From: a virus
Reading direction: 5' to 3' (one strand)
Length of the DNA: 35,437 bases
IMG/VR virus record: IMGVR_UViG_3300046003_001479
Span: 1 to 35,437 of that record
In this document: positions 5,588 through 13,885 of the stretch, in pieces
Position numbering within the stretch: the stretch's first letter is position 1
How the letters are laid out: every line of letters begins with the position of its first letter
The notes under the pieces: generated by a model
Seen by the model: only the letters and a program-made list of their open reading frames with translations
Database searches by the model: none
Told to the model about the DNA's origin: nothing
Program-made: the position numbers and the translations under genes

Positions 5588-7854
5588 GCAAGTACATCAA
5601 ATTAGAACGCGGCAAACAATTGTTAGCCGCTGGTTATTCCTTAATAGTAGCTGGGGAAGATAAATTACCATGTCACTCATGGAAACAATTAATGAGTAAA
5701 GCGTGGACGGTAGATGAACTTGAAAAGAACATAGACAATCCAAAAGCATTTAGGTACGGTTATCCAACAGGATTTAACGACATACTTGTTATTGATATTG
5801 ATTTAAAGGTTTTACCTATGGAGTTACGCGCTCCGTTCTTCGATGAATTTATAGCTTTTGTACGTGATAATGTAGACGGTTTTGATAAAAAGGTGGCTTT
5901 ACATAAGACTATGAACTACGGGTATCACTTGACATACCGAACCAAGTTAATGATGGGTAATGAAAAGATTGCCGTTCCTGTTTTAACTGGAATACAATTG
6001 AACGGTAAAACGCAAGCCTTAATTGAGTCAAGAGGTACGGGAGGTTATGCGATGCTGTACGATGAATGCGCTAACGAATTAGACTATACGGCTATCCAAT
6101 ACCTAAGCGATGAAGAAAATAACACATTGCTTGCCATTTGTAGAATGTACGATGAACGAGTCGAAGAACAAGAAATTGAGCAACCAAAAGCCGAAAAGGT
6201 AAAAGCTAACGGAGTAAGCCCGTGGCAAGATTACAACCAAAGGCATACGGTTTTTGATGTTGTTGGTGATGAATTTAAGGTAATAAGAAACCTTGCAAGT
6301 AAAACCGTTATTAAGCGACATGGGGCAACGTCTGTGCATAGCGGTTACGTGTTTAAGGATAGTGGTTGTATGTATCTATTTAGCACAGGAACGGCATACC
6401 CTAACGAAAAGCTATTAAGCCCGTTTGCCCTGTTTGCATACAAGCACCACAGGGGCGATATGAGTAGCGCAGCTAAAGAGTTGTATGCAAGCGGTTACGG
6501 TGATAGGGTTAAAGTTGAACCTCCTATTGTATTAACAAACGAAACAAAACCAATAATTGAGCGGAGTGAGTTTCCTTTGGATGTATACCCGCTATCAATA
6601 CGGAATTACATAACTGAATGCAATAGGACGTTAGGGCATAGCGTAGATTACATGGGTAGCGGTTTACTTTGGATGTTATCGGTAATTATTGGCAACAGTC
6701 AAAAGGTAAAAGTTAAAAACGGTTGGACTGAATGCGTGGTTATTTGGATTGCGGTTGTGGGTCGTGCTGGTGTTGGTAAGACCCCAGCCATCAATAGTAT
6801 TATTAGCCCCTTAGTAGATGTTAACAGCCGAGAAATACGCGAATATAGGAAGCTAAAAGAGAAATATGAAGCCTACGAAAAGCTAAATAAAGATGACAAG
6901 GCTAACGCGGTGGAGGTAAGAAAACCTAATCGCGGTCAATTTATTGTGAACGATGTAACTATTGAAGCCCTTGTAGAATTGCATGATGAAAACCCTAACG
7001 CGGTCGGAGTGTTCAAAGATGAATTAGCGGGATGGATTAAAGACATGAATAAGTACCGCGCTGGTGGTGACTTGGAGTTTTGGCTTTCATCATTTAGCAA
7101 TAGCCCAGCATACACAACCCGTAAAACAGTAAGGGATAATTATATCCATAGCCCTATTATTCCTGTGCTTGGTGGTATACAACCAGCGGTATTAAACCAA
7201 GTGTTTACAGATGAATATAGGGATAACGGTTTTAGTGATAGACTACTACTTTGCTATCCCGATACGCAAGTAGAAAGATGGAACGAAAACGAATTGAACG
7301 ATGAATTGCTGCAATGGTATAGCGATTACATACTAAGCCTGTACGGTCACATTCGAAGTGAAATAAAAATGAATGAGGACGGTGATGTAATGAGTAATTA
7401 TGTAAGATTTAGTAAGGGGGCAAAAGTAGAACTTGCCCGTATTATGAATAAGATTACAGACCGTCAAAATAGCGAAGATGAAACGGAAGCAACAAAGACC
7501 ATACTTCCAAAGCAAAAGACCTATTTACCACGTTTCTCAATCCTGTTGCACGTTTTAGATTGCTACGATAACGGAGTAGATTTTAACAGCGAAATTGAGC
7601 AACAAACTATTTTGAATGCTGAAAGGTTAGTAGACTATTTTATTTGCATGGCTGAAAAGGTAATGCAAGACGGGCAAGCATACAGCAAGCTAAAGGCAAG
7701 CGCAAACGATAAGGTTGTTAAAACAGATGCCGACAAATTCGCAACCATGTACGCGGCTAATCCAAAGCTAAACAGAGTAGAAGCCGCTGGATTATTAAAG
7801 GTAAGCCGCTCACAGATTTACAACTGGATAAAGCAAATAGACAATGCAGCTTAG
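5584..7854 (+). CDS. Primase-polymerase fused to DUF3987-type ATPase (primase-helicase)
   Basis: The 756-residue product looks bifunctional. The N-terminal part fits an archaeo-eukaryotic-type primase/polymerase domain: acidic motif VIDID (Asp71, Asp73), GYHL (His115) and ALIESRG (Glu148). A linker domain of about residues 210-300 follows. The C-terminal half fits DUF3987 helicase-like ATPases: Walker A GRAGVGKT (393-400) and an acidic VGVFKDE Walker B (479-480). The tail has an HTH-like NRVEAAGLLKVSRSQIYNWI. It would make primers and unwind at the phage fork. Overlap with the helicase gene downstream (11 bp) supports one replication operon. Confidence 0.85.
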   Translation: MSKYIKLERGKQLLAAGYSLIVAGEDKLPCHSWKQLMSKAWTVDELEKNIDNPKAFRYGYPTGFNDILVIDIDLKVLPMELRAPFFDEFIAFVRDNVDGFDKKVALHKTMNYGYHLTYRTKLMMGNEKIAVPVLTGIQLNGKTQALIESRGTGGYAMLYDECANELDYTAIQYLSDEENNTLLAICRMYDERVEEQEIEQPKAEKVKANGVSPWQDYNQRHTVFDVVGDEFKVIRNLASKTVIKRHGATSVHSGYVFKDSGCMYLFSTGTAYPNEKLLSPFALFAYKHHRGDMSSAAKELYASGYGDRVKVEPPIVLTNETKPIIERSEFPLDVYPLSIRNYITECNRTLGHSVDYMGSGLLWMLSVIIGNSQKVKVKNGWTECVVIWIAVVGRAGVGKTPAINSIISPLVDVNSREIREYRKLKEKYEAYEKLNKDDKANAVEVRKPNRGQFIVNDVTIEALVELHDENPNAVGVFKDELAGWIKDMNKYRAGGDLEFWLSSFSNSPAYTTRKTVRDNYIHSPIIPVLGGIQPAVLNQVFTDEYRDNGFSDRLLLCYPDTQVERWNENELNDELLQWYSDYILSLYGHIRSEIKMNEDGDVMSNYVRFSKGAKVELARIMNKITDRQNSEDETEATKTILPKQKTYLPRFSILLHVLDCYDNGVDFNSEIEQQTILNAERLVDYFICMAEKVMQDGQAYSKLKASANDKVVKTDADKFATMYAANPKLNRVEAAGLLKVSRSQIYNWIKQIDNAA

Positions 7855-9076
7855 ACTCTATCAAACGGAAATAAGCAACCAAGCGGCAACCATACTACAA
7901 AGCCGTAAAATGGTTTACTTGTCGATGGAAGTGAGGACTGGTAAAAGTTTGACCGCTTTTGCAACGCTTCAAAATGTAGGCGCAAATAGATGCTTATTTG
8001 TAACCAAAAAGAAAGCAATACCCAGCATACAAAACGATGCGGAGTTAATCGGGTTTGATGCGGAGGTGGTGAACTATGAAAGTTTGCACAAAGTAAAAGA
8101 ACGATTTAAGTATATCGTGATAGATGAAGCACATTGCATTGGAGCGTTTCCAAAGCCATCAATACGTGCCAAGCAATTACGGTCAATGATAGACCAAAAT
8201 AGCTACGTGATTCTGCTTAGCGGTACGCCAAGCCCCGAAAGTTACAGCCAGCTATTCCATCAATTTTGGGTGCATCCACTTAACCCGTTCGCAGCATACC
8301 CAAACTTTTACAAGTGGGCTAATTCCTTTGTAAACAAAAAGGTGAAATACATAGGCACAGGGCAAACCACGAACGATTACAGCGATGCACGTTGGAAGGA
8401 CATTGCAATGTATGTCAAGCCTATAATGCTAACGTATACTCAACAGCAAGCTGGCTTTACTACTACCATTATTGAGGACATTCTAACCGTTCAAATGAAA
8501 CCATGCACGTACGCGATGGCTAAGGCGGTAATGTCTAACGGCATTTATGAAGGTAAGACCGACGTAATACTTGCCGACACGGGCGTTAAGATGCAGTCTA
8601 AAACGCATCAAATTTATAGCGGTACTGTGATAGGTGAGAACGGTACTTACTCTTTTGATGACACTAAGGTCAAAGCAATACAGCGAAAATTCGCTAATAG
8701 GAAAATTGCCATCTTCACAGTTTACCAAGCGGAAGCCGACATGATTAGGTCGCTTATTCCTAATTGCGTGAACACACCCGAAGCGTTCAATGAAGACCCA
8801 ACCGCAACCTATGTAGGTCAAATAAGGTCGAGCCGCGAGGGGGTAAACTTATCCTCCGCTGACTGCTTAGTGTACTACAATATAGAGTTTAGCAGCCTAA
8901 GCTATTTGCAAGGGCGCGATAGGGCAACAACTAAAGACCGTACTATTCCGCCTGAGGTTTGGTTTATTATGGCGGAGAATGGTATTGAGTTAAAAATATA
9001 CAACACGGTTATGAATAAATCAGATTTCACCCATGCTCATTTTAAGAAATGGAAAGCCACTACCAACGTAAGCTAA
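7844..9076 (+). CDS. SF2 DEAD/SNF2-like helicase
   Basis: The 410-residue product has the motifs of superfamily 2: N-terminal RLYQTE, Walker A RTGKS (31-35), DEAH (94-97), SGTP (126-129), motif V SSREGVNLSSAD (about 329-340) and motif VI QGRDR (356-360). The layout is that of compact phage SNF2-like helicases. It would act in replication, recombination or branch migration together with the adjacent VRR-NUC protein, whose gene overlaps it by 28 bp. Confidence 0.9.
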   Translation: MQLRLYQTEISNQAATILQSRKMVYLSMEVRTGKSLTAFATLQNVGANRCLFVTKKKAIPSIQNDAELIGFDAEVVNYESLHKVKERFKYIVIDEAHCIGAFPKPSIRAKQLRSMIDQNSYVILLSGTPSPESYSQLFHQFWVHPLNPFAAYPNFYKWANSFVNKKVKYIGTGQTTNDYSDARWKDIAMYVKPIMLTYTQQQAGFTTTIIEDILTVQMKPCTYAMAKAVMSNGIYEGKTDVILADTGVKMQSKTHQIYSGTVIGENGTYSFDDTKVKAIQRKFANRKIAIFTVYQAEADMIRSLIPNCVNTPEAFNEDPTATYVGQIRSSREGVNLSSADCLVYYNIEFSSLSYLQGRDRATTKDRTIPPEVWFIMAENGIELKIYNTVMNKSDFTHAHFKKWKATTNVS

Positions 9077-9330
9077 AGACCAAAGCTGAAAGTTTAGGCT
9101 GGTTGGTTATAAAGATAATTAGATCAAGCGTAAACGGCTATCCCGATTTGATGCTATTGCACCCCAACAGACCAACGATATTTATTGAGGTAAAAGATAC
9201 GGGCGGCAAACTATCACCAGTACAGGAGTACAGGATAAAGGAACTACAAGCTAAAGGGTTTATCGCATTGGTAAGTTATCCCGAAACGTACGAAGAAACT
9301 TTATTTTCAATTTTGTCACATTCGCGCTAA
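9049..9330 (+). CDS. VRR-NUC domain nuclease
   Basis: This 93-residue protein is a stand-alone VRR-NUC domain, a PD-(D/E)XK family. It has GYPDLMLL (Asp33), FIEVKD (Glu47 and Lys49) and the typical LSPVQEYRIKELQAKGF helix with a final VSYPETYEETL. Phage VRR-NUC proteins are small structure-specific nucleases usually next to an SF2 helicase, as here. Intergenic space of 31 bp follows. Confidence 0.9.
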   Translation: MESHYQRKLKTKAESLGWLVIKIIRSSVNGYPDLMLLHPNRPTIFIEVKDTGGKLSPVQEYRIKELQAKGFIALVSYPETYEETLFSILSHSR

Positions 9331-9361
9331 CTACTAACTAATTAAGACCTAAATTCGCTGA

Positions 9362-9544
9362 ATGAAACTTAAAGACATAACAGACCCAAAATATGGAAGC
9401 TACAAGGTTGGCGTACCGTTTCAACACGGCAACGGAAACGTGTACGAAATACACGGCTACAACATTAAGCACAAATGCCATAGCTTGCTGAATGTAGGCA
9501 CAGGAAAATTTGAAGTAATGAATGATAACGAAATAACCAAATGA
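9362..9544 (+). CDS. Protein of unknown function, 60 residues
   Basis: The product (MKLKDITDPKYGSYKVGVPF...) appears as a small beta-rich domain: alternating hydrophobic strands around VYEIHGYNI and FEVMNDNEITK. It ends four bases into the DnaA-like gene. No family is recognised. Confidence 0.6.
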   Translation: MKLKDITDPKYGSYKVGVPFQHGNGNVYEIHGYNIKHKCHSLLNVGTGKFEVMNDNEITK

Positions 9545-9969
9545 CACAGGAAAGCAAAACGCAGCTTGTCACAATTCTGCACAACCTTGAGATTGAAACT
9601 GGCGCAAATCTGCGCAAACTAATTCAAGAAGTGGAAGCCATTAAGGTAGAACCAATTTACTCACGAGAAGATGTCGATATGAAAATCTTTGACGCAGTAG
9701 AAAAAGTGACTGGAATTAACGCCATTCGTTTAATATCAAAAAACCGCATACGAAAATACTCCGACACGAGAGCAATGGTGGTATTCTTTTTGCGAGATTA
9801 CGGTTTTACGTTTATGGAAATTGGAATGATACTGAACAGGCACTATTCAACCGGGATACACTTGAATACCGTTCACAACGTAATGGTTAAGCAAGACAAA
9901 GAATACTTCGAAACATTTAATCAAATCGCTGCACTAATCAACAAAAAAAATACTAATTTAGCCAAATGA
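9541..9969 (+). CDS. DnaA domain IV-like DNA-binding protein
   Basis: The 142-residue product has an N-terminal helical coil, then a region resembling the C-terminal DNA-binding domain of DnaA: a basic helix (LISKNRIRKYSDTRAMVVFFLRDY), a FTFMEIGMIL helix, and a HLNTVHNVM recognition helix. There is no AAA+ domain. Such DnaA-C-like proteins occur in Bacteroidetes phages and could bind the phage or host origin. The match to the DnaA signature is partial, so DNA target is unknown. Confidence 0.65.
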   Translation: MTQESKTQLVTILHNLEIETGANLRKLIQEVEAIKVEPIYSREDVDMKIFDAVEKVTGINAIRLISKNRIRKYSDTRAMVVFFLRDYGFTFMEIGMILNRHYSTGIHLNTVHNVMVKQDKEYFETFNQIAALINKKNTNLAK

Positions 9970-10181
9970 AAAGAGGAAGAAAAAAATACGCCTATGCTGC
10001 AAGCAAGCATGGACACCAACCAATTCAATTTGAGGGCAGTTTAAAGGACTTTGCACGTATGGTTGGAGCAACGGCACACGTGACCGCCTTTCGGTTCTTT
10101 CCATGTCAGGTTAACGGGTGGAATTGCAGCAGAATTCAGTACGTTCAAAAGTGGGTTAAAACAGAAACCGATAACGATTAA
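9966..10181 (+). CDS. Small basic protein, unknown function
   Basis: The 71-residue product begins MKRGRKKYAYAASKHG and continues with a helix-turn pattern (LKDFARMVGATAHVTAFRFF). The basic start suggests nucleic-acid contact, but no family is recognised. It overlaps the DnaA-like gene by 4 bp. Confidence 0.55.
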   Translation: MKRGRKKYAYAASKHGHQPIQFEGSLKDFARMVGATAHVTAFRFFPCQVNGWNCSRIQYVQKWVKTETDND

Positions 10182-10184
10182 ACC

Positions 10185-10502
10185 ATGCACCCAATAATTC
10201 TACTCATTCCAATTTCAGTAGCCGCCATTGCTTCGGTTATTGCCGTAGTTCAAAGGCTGGAGATTGATAGCCTAAAAAGAAAGCAACACGAACTGAGAAA
10301 GGCAAATGATGACTTGACCTTTACGGCAAACGTGGCTAAGTTTGGAAACAGCGAACTAAAGAAGTTACTCGAATCGTCAAACCTAGCCATCAAATCTTTG
10401 GAGTTCAAATGCAAAGAAAGCAGACAAGACTACAAAGACCTTATTGCCATGCCAAGACGTGAACGGGATGCTTTGATAAAGGAATTGAGGGCTAAAAAGT
10501 GA
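10185..10502 (+). CDS. Membrane-anchored coiled-coil protein
   Basis: The 105-residue product has one N-terminal transmembrane segment (about residues 3-22, PIILLIPISVAAIASVIAVV) and a long charged helix rich in Lys, Glu and Leu to the end. It resembles phage i-spanin-like or membrane-tethered coiled-coil proteins in shape only. It lies between DNA-binding genes, away from the endolysin. Confidence 0.55.
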   Translation: MHPIILLIPISVAAIASVIAVVQRLEIDSLKRKQHELRKANDDLTFTANVAKFGNSELKKLLESSNLAIKSLEFKCKESRQDYKDLIAMPRRERDALIKELRAKK

Positions 10503-10981
10503 TTGAACAACTCTACAACACTCTGCGAAATGACCGCGAGCTGATGACGTTTGCTAAGCAAATTGCTGGCGATAAGTGGGAGGACGTTGTACAGGAAATA
10601 GGAATAGTATTGTGCGCCAAAACAGAACCAGAATTGCAAAAGCTAATTCCTTATTATCGCTTTTGGTGCATACGAACTATGTCCAACATGATAAGCCCAA
10701 CTGGAATAATAGGGCGCAAAGAATCAAAGATTGACCGCAATGTAGACGTTACTAATCTGTTTGAATCGTTACAAGATACGGATGCCAGCGAGGACATTGA
10801 CACCGCTAAACAGGCCAATGTAATACTCGACACGTTTACATGGTACGAACGGGAACTGTTTAGAGAATACGCTTTGCAGGGTTCGCTTCGCAAAGTATCT
10901 TTAGCAACCAAAATACCGCTAATGTCGGTGCATCAAACCGTTTACAAAGTGAAAACTATAATCAAAAAGAAATTAAAATGA
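10499..10981 (+). CDS. Sigma-70-like transcription factor
   Basis: The 160-residue product starts at a GTG that overlaps the preceding TGA. The N-terminal half has KWEDVVQEIGIVL and YYRFWCIRTMSNMI, resembling sigma region 2. The C-terminal half (TWYERELFREYALQGSLRKVSLATKIPLMSVHQTVYKVKTIIKK) resembles a region 4 helix-turn-helix. Such short sigma-like proteins occur in Bacteroidetes phages and likely direct host RNA polymerase to phage promoters. Its place between the replication genes and the late genes fits a middle-to-late switch. Promoter choice is not shown. Confidence 0.7.
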   Translation: MIEQLYNTLRNDRELMTFAKQIAGDKWEDVVQEIGIVLCAKTEPELQKLIPYYRFWCIRTMSNMISPTGIIGRKESKIDRNVDVTNLFESLQDTDASEDIDTAKQANVILDTFTWYERELFREYALQGSLRKVSLATKIPLMSVHQTVYKVKTIIKKKLK

Positions 10982-11205
10982 TACTAATTTTAGCAGGGGC
11001 ATTGATGGCAATTGTCGCAATGGCAATTACCCAAGTCACAAAGCAAATACCCTACAAGCCTTTTAACTGCGAGATGTGCATGACCTTTTGGCTATCTACT
11101 ATCTTTGCAGTATTGAACTACCTACCTACTGAATGCGTTGTGTTTATAGGCATGGCATTATTAACCCGTCAAACACTTTGGAGATTATGGCCTACGATGT
11201 TTTAA
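10978..11205 (+). CDS. Small two-helix membrane protein with CxxC motif
   Basis: The 75-residue product has an N-terminal membrane segment (ILILAGALMAIVAMAITQV), then YKPFNCEMCMTFWLSTIFAVL with a CxxC in a second hydrophobic stretch. The NCEMCMTFW motif recalls DUF1360-like membrane proteins, whose function is unknown. It starts on the ATGA overlap with the sigma-like gene. Confidence 0.6.
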   Translation: MILILAGALMAIVAMAITQVTKQIPYKPFNCEMCMTFWLSTIFAVLNYLPTECVVFIGMALLTRQTLWRLWPTMF

Positions 11206-11420
11206 CGGAGGAAGAAATGCAATGGTTGGAGGAACACCGCGAAACGATACTATTGTTTGCAAGTGGTGATTTTTCTGGTCACGTTAGTATTGATGACAGG
11301 GGCATCTATCACAATTTGGCGCAAAGGATTGTAAAGTTTAATTTTATGGTGTGTTGGACTTGTGGTTCAAGTATTCAGCACATAGGTAACTATATTAAAA
11401 ACGGATTACAATGGCGCTAA
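11187..11420 (+). CDS. Protein of unknown function, 77 residues
   Basis: I prefer the ATG at 11187, which gives MAYDVLTEEEMQWLEEHRET and only a 19-bp overlap with the upstream gene. The product has an acidic helical start and a CWTCGSS motif near the C-terminus that might bind a metal. It overlaps the glycosyltransferase gene by 10 bp. No family recognised. Confidence 0.55.
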   Translation: MAYDVLTEEEMQWLEEHRETILLFASGDFSGHVSIDDRGIYHNLAQRIVKFNFMVCWTCGSSIQHIGNYIKNGLQWR

Positions 11421-12175
11421 TTGCAATGGCCGTATTTGATACGGAGGAAAACGGGAGGACTGAATACACTGCCAAAACATTAGAAACACTTTACTTAACG
11501 GTCAACACCCGTAAGCACCGCATTGTAATAGTAGACAATGGCAGTTGCGAAGCAACCCAAAATCTACTAACAAAAACCGCACGCATTGAAGTGATACGCC
11601 TGCATGAGAATATCGGAACTGCTAAGGCGGTCAACAAGGCATGGCAGCTACGCAAAGATGGCGAGCATTGCATTAAGATGGATAACGATGTTGTGATACA
11701 TCAAAGCGGATGGGTAGACCAAATGGAGCGAGCAATTGCAATAGATCCTACTATTGGCATTATCGGGCTAAAGCGAAAAGACTGCTGGGAAGAACCAAGC
11801 CGCACAGACTTTTACCAAAGCAAGCTGCAAATGTTGCCGCACGTGCCAGGCGAACCGTGGCTAGTTGTTGAACGGGTCAATCACGTGATGGGTACGTGTC
11901 AAATGTTTAGCAGCGCACTACTGGACAAAATAGGCTACCTTTACCAGCCGCGTCTGTACGGATTTGATGATGCGCTTGCAGCGGTTCGATGCCAACAGGC
12001 AGGCTACTACTCTTGCTTCTTACCACATATTGAGATTGACCACATTGACACGGGTGCAACGGCATACCAAGGATGGAAAGAGAAACACGCAGGCGAGGAC
12101 ATGGCAGAATTTAACCGATTAAAACACGGTTACATGGATGGTTCAATTAGTATTTATTCAGACGCGACATGGTAG
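11411..12175 (+). CDS. Family 2-like glycosyltransferase
   Basis: The 254-residue product has the GT-A fold marks of family GT2: nucleotide-binding VIVDNGS near residue 41, the metal-binding MDNDV (DxD-like) near residue 90, and the acceptor-side LYGFDDALAAVRCQQAG segment. It would transfer a sugar from a nucleotide donor to a phage or host acceptor. It heads a run of three sugar-related genes ahead of the terminase genes. Confidence 0.85.
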   Translation: MALIAMAVFDTEENGRTEYTAKTLETLYLTVNTRKHRIVIVDNGSCEATQNLLTKTARIEVIRLHENIGTAKAVNKAWQLRKDGEHCIKMDNDVVIHQSGWVDQMERAIAIDPTIGIIGLKRKDCWEEPSRTDFYQSKLQMLPHVPGEPWLVVERVNHVMGTCQMFSSALLDKIGYLYQPRLYGFDDALAAVRCQQAGYYSCFLPHIEIDHIDTGATAYQGWKEKHAGEDMAEFNRLKHGYMDGSISIYSDATW

Positions 12176-12849
12176 TAATTACAAACATTTACAAACCGTT
12201 TGCAGGAACGGATAGAATGATTGCATCGTTTGAGAAAAACGGGCATGAGGTAGCCGTTAACACTATTCCAACAGGCAACGGTGCGATTATGCGCGGCCTA
12301 TACGAATGCTACAAACGGGCGGTAAGCGGTCACGAGCATTTCATTTATGCAGATGCAGCGGATACTATTTGCCAACGCAACTTTGATGGCGAACTACCAA
12401 ACGATTACTTACTATGGTCAACAGAGAAAGCCTGTTATCCTTACGAAGATAGGGCAGCATTATACAAGTTCGCACCAAAAATGAAAAGCCCGTGGAGGTA
12501 CTTAAACAACGGTATATATGGAGGTCGTTTGGATATGGCTATCGAGTTCTTTGAGCGTTACGGATTGCACAAACTCCACGACCATGCAAATGGGCAAGCG
12601 GAGGTTATGGACGCTTACCTACAAGCGCAAAAGGACAATTTTCCTATTAAGTTGGACACGTCATGTAAGCTATTCCAATCAATAGCATTTGACCACGACC
12701 CGAAACGCAACGGACACCCAATCCACGAACACGGCTATGAGGGTATTGACTTCAAAATAGAACAAGGATTAGTTAAAAACGTGCTAACTAAAACAACGCC
12801 AGCGGTTCTGCATGGCAACGGGTTAACGCCAATGGGATGGATACTATGA
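12169..12849 (+). CDS. PLOD-type glycosyltransferase-like protein
   Basis: The 226-residue product has HFIYADAADT, YLNNGIYGG and VLHGNG, an order seen in the glycosyltransferase domain of procollagen lysyl hydroxylases (PLOD family) and related phage and viral enzymes: acidic metal motif, a YLNxG segment, and a C-terminal HGNG. The substrate could be hydroxylated or other protein side chains, or a glycan. It overlaps both neighbours, so it is translated together with the GT2 and acyltransferase genes. Confidence 0.75.
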   Translation: MVVITNIYKPFAGTDRMIASFEKNGHEVAVNTIPTGNGAIMRGLYECYKRAVSGHEHFIYADAADTICQRNFDGELPNDYLLWSTEKACYPYEDRAALYKFAPKMKSPWRYLNNGIYGGRLDMAIEFFERYGLHKLHDHANGQAEVMDAYLQAQKDNFPIKLDTSCKLFQSIAFDHDPKRNGHPIHEHGYEGIDFKIEQGLVKNVLTKTTPAVLHGNGLTPMGWIL

Positions 12850-13439
12850 AAGAAACAGCAATAATAGGAGCAGGCGGCTTTGGCAAGGAAGTAAAGGAAT
12901 GGGCATTAAGTTCGCAGCTTATCCCTTGCCGTCCTTTTTTGTTCTACGTTAGTGACCACATGGCAAAAGCACCTAACAGACCATTGTCGCAGTTAGACTT
13001 TGAAAGGTCAAACGCGGTTATAGCAATAGGCGACCCCAAAGCACGTAAGGCAATAGCCCTATCAATACGACCACAGCAAAAATTTGTAAACGTTATTCAC
13101 GACACGGCTATAATCGCAAGTAAACACGGAGATGGTTGCGTGTTTTGTCCTTACTCCGTTATCACAGTAGACTGCACAATAGGCAACCACGTACAGTTGA
13201 ACCTACACAGCGACATTGGACACGACTGCGTTATAGGTGACTACGTAACGCTTGCACCCAGCGCGAGGGTATCGGGTAGGTGCAACATAGGCGAGGGGGT
13301 TTATATCGGTTCTAATGCAGTAATTCGCGAAGGGGTTAGTATTGCAGCTTGGTCAATTATTGGAGCAAATTCCGTAGTTTTGCATAATATTACGGAACAG
13401 GGTACTTATGTAGGTTCACCAGTTAAGCGAGTAAAATAA
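12846..13439 (+). CDS. NeuD/PglD-like sugar acyltransferase
   Basis: From the ATG at 12846, overlapping the previous TGA, the product is 197 residues. It begins with a Rossmann-like AIIGAGGFGKEV and has a left-handed beta-helix of hexapeptide repeats (VIGDYVTLAPSARVSGRCNI, GEGVYIGSNAVIREGVSI), ending GTYVGSPVKRVK. This is the two-domain plan of NeuD/PglD acetyltransferases, which acetylate amino-sugars or sialic acids. With neighbouring glycosyltransferases it suggests an acetylated sugar. An upstream in-frame ATG (12837) would add three residues. Confidence 0.88.
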   Translation: MKETAIIGAGGFGKEVKEWALSSQLIPCRPFLFYVSDHMAKAPNRPLSQLDFERSNAVIAIGDPKARKAIALSIRPQQKFVNVIHDTAIIASKHGDGCVFCPYSVITVDCTIGNHVQLNLHSDIGHDCVIGDYVTLAPSARVSGRCNIGEGVYIGSNAVIREGVSIAAWSIIGANSVVLHNITEQGTYVGSPVKRVK

Positions 13440-13444
13440 TAGCT

Positions 13445-13885
13445 ATGCACCCAACACGGATATTTAAGCACCCAGACGAGCTACTCGAAGCCTTTAGGGG
13501 TTATGTGGAAAACTTGAAATTAGAAGCGCATAGCTGGCCTAAAGTTCAGTATGTCGGAAAAGATGGGGCGCAAGTAATTGACTATCCTAAAATGCCTTTT
13601 ACGTTTGAAGGGTTCAAAAGATATTGCTATTTTAATCATGGCGATGTTAGTGAGTATTTCCTCAATAGAGAGGGGTATTACAACGACTTTACCACTATCT
13701 GTTCACGTATAAAGGAATGGATACGCGAAGACCAAATAACAGGAGGGCTACTTGGTAACTACAACCCAAGCATAACCCAACGTCTAAACGGGCTATCTGA
13801 AAAGACGGAGGTAAACGCTACCATTGAACAAAGCCCGTTCAAATCATTGCTACTAGATGTTCCAACGGACAACAGCACAAAGTAA
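13445..13885 (+). CDS. terS: Terminase small subunit
   Basis: The 146-residue product matches the gp3-like DNA-packaging (small terminase) pattern: an N-terminal FKHPDELLEAFRGYVENLK, a central FTFEGFKRYCYF... helix pair, and a C-terminal GLLGNYNPSITQRLNGLSEKTEV, the last being typical of these proteins. It recognises phage DNA and starts packaging. It overlaps the large subunit gene by 29 bp, which supports the assignment. Confidence 0.88.
   Translation: MHPTRIFKHPDELLEAFRGYVENLKLEAHSWPKVQYVGKDGAQVIDYPKMPFTFEGFKRYCYFNHGDVSEYFLNREGYYNDFTTICSRIKEWIREDQITGGLLGNYNPSITQRLNGLSEKTEVNATIEQSPFKSLLLDVPTDNSTK

Noticed and set aside
13375-13382. TAGTTTTG, a -7-like box at the end of the acyltransferase gene, ahead of the terminase genes
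   Set aside because: It fits TAnnTTTG, but the nearest TTG elements are 12 or 23 bp away and it lies in coding sequence. It is too weak to list as a promoter, though a late promoter here would make sense.
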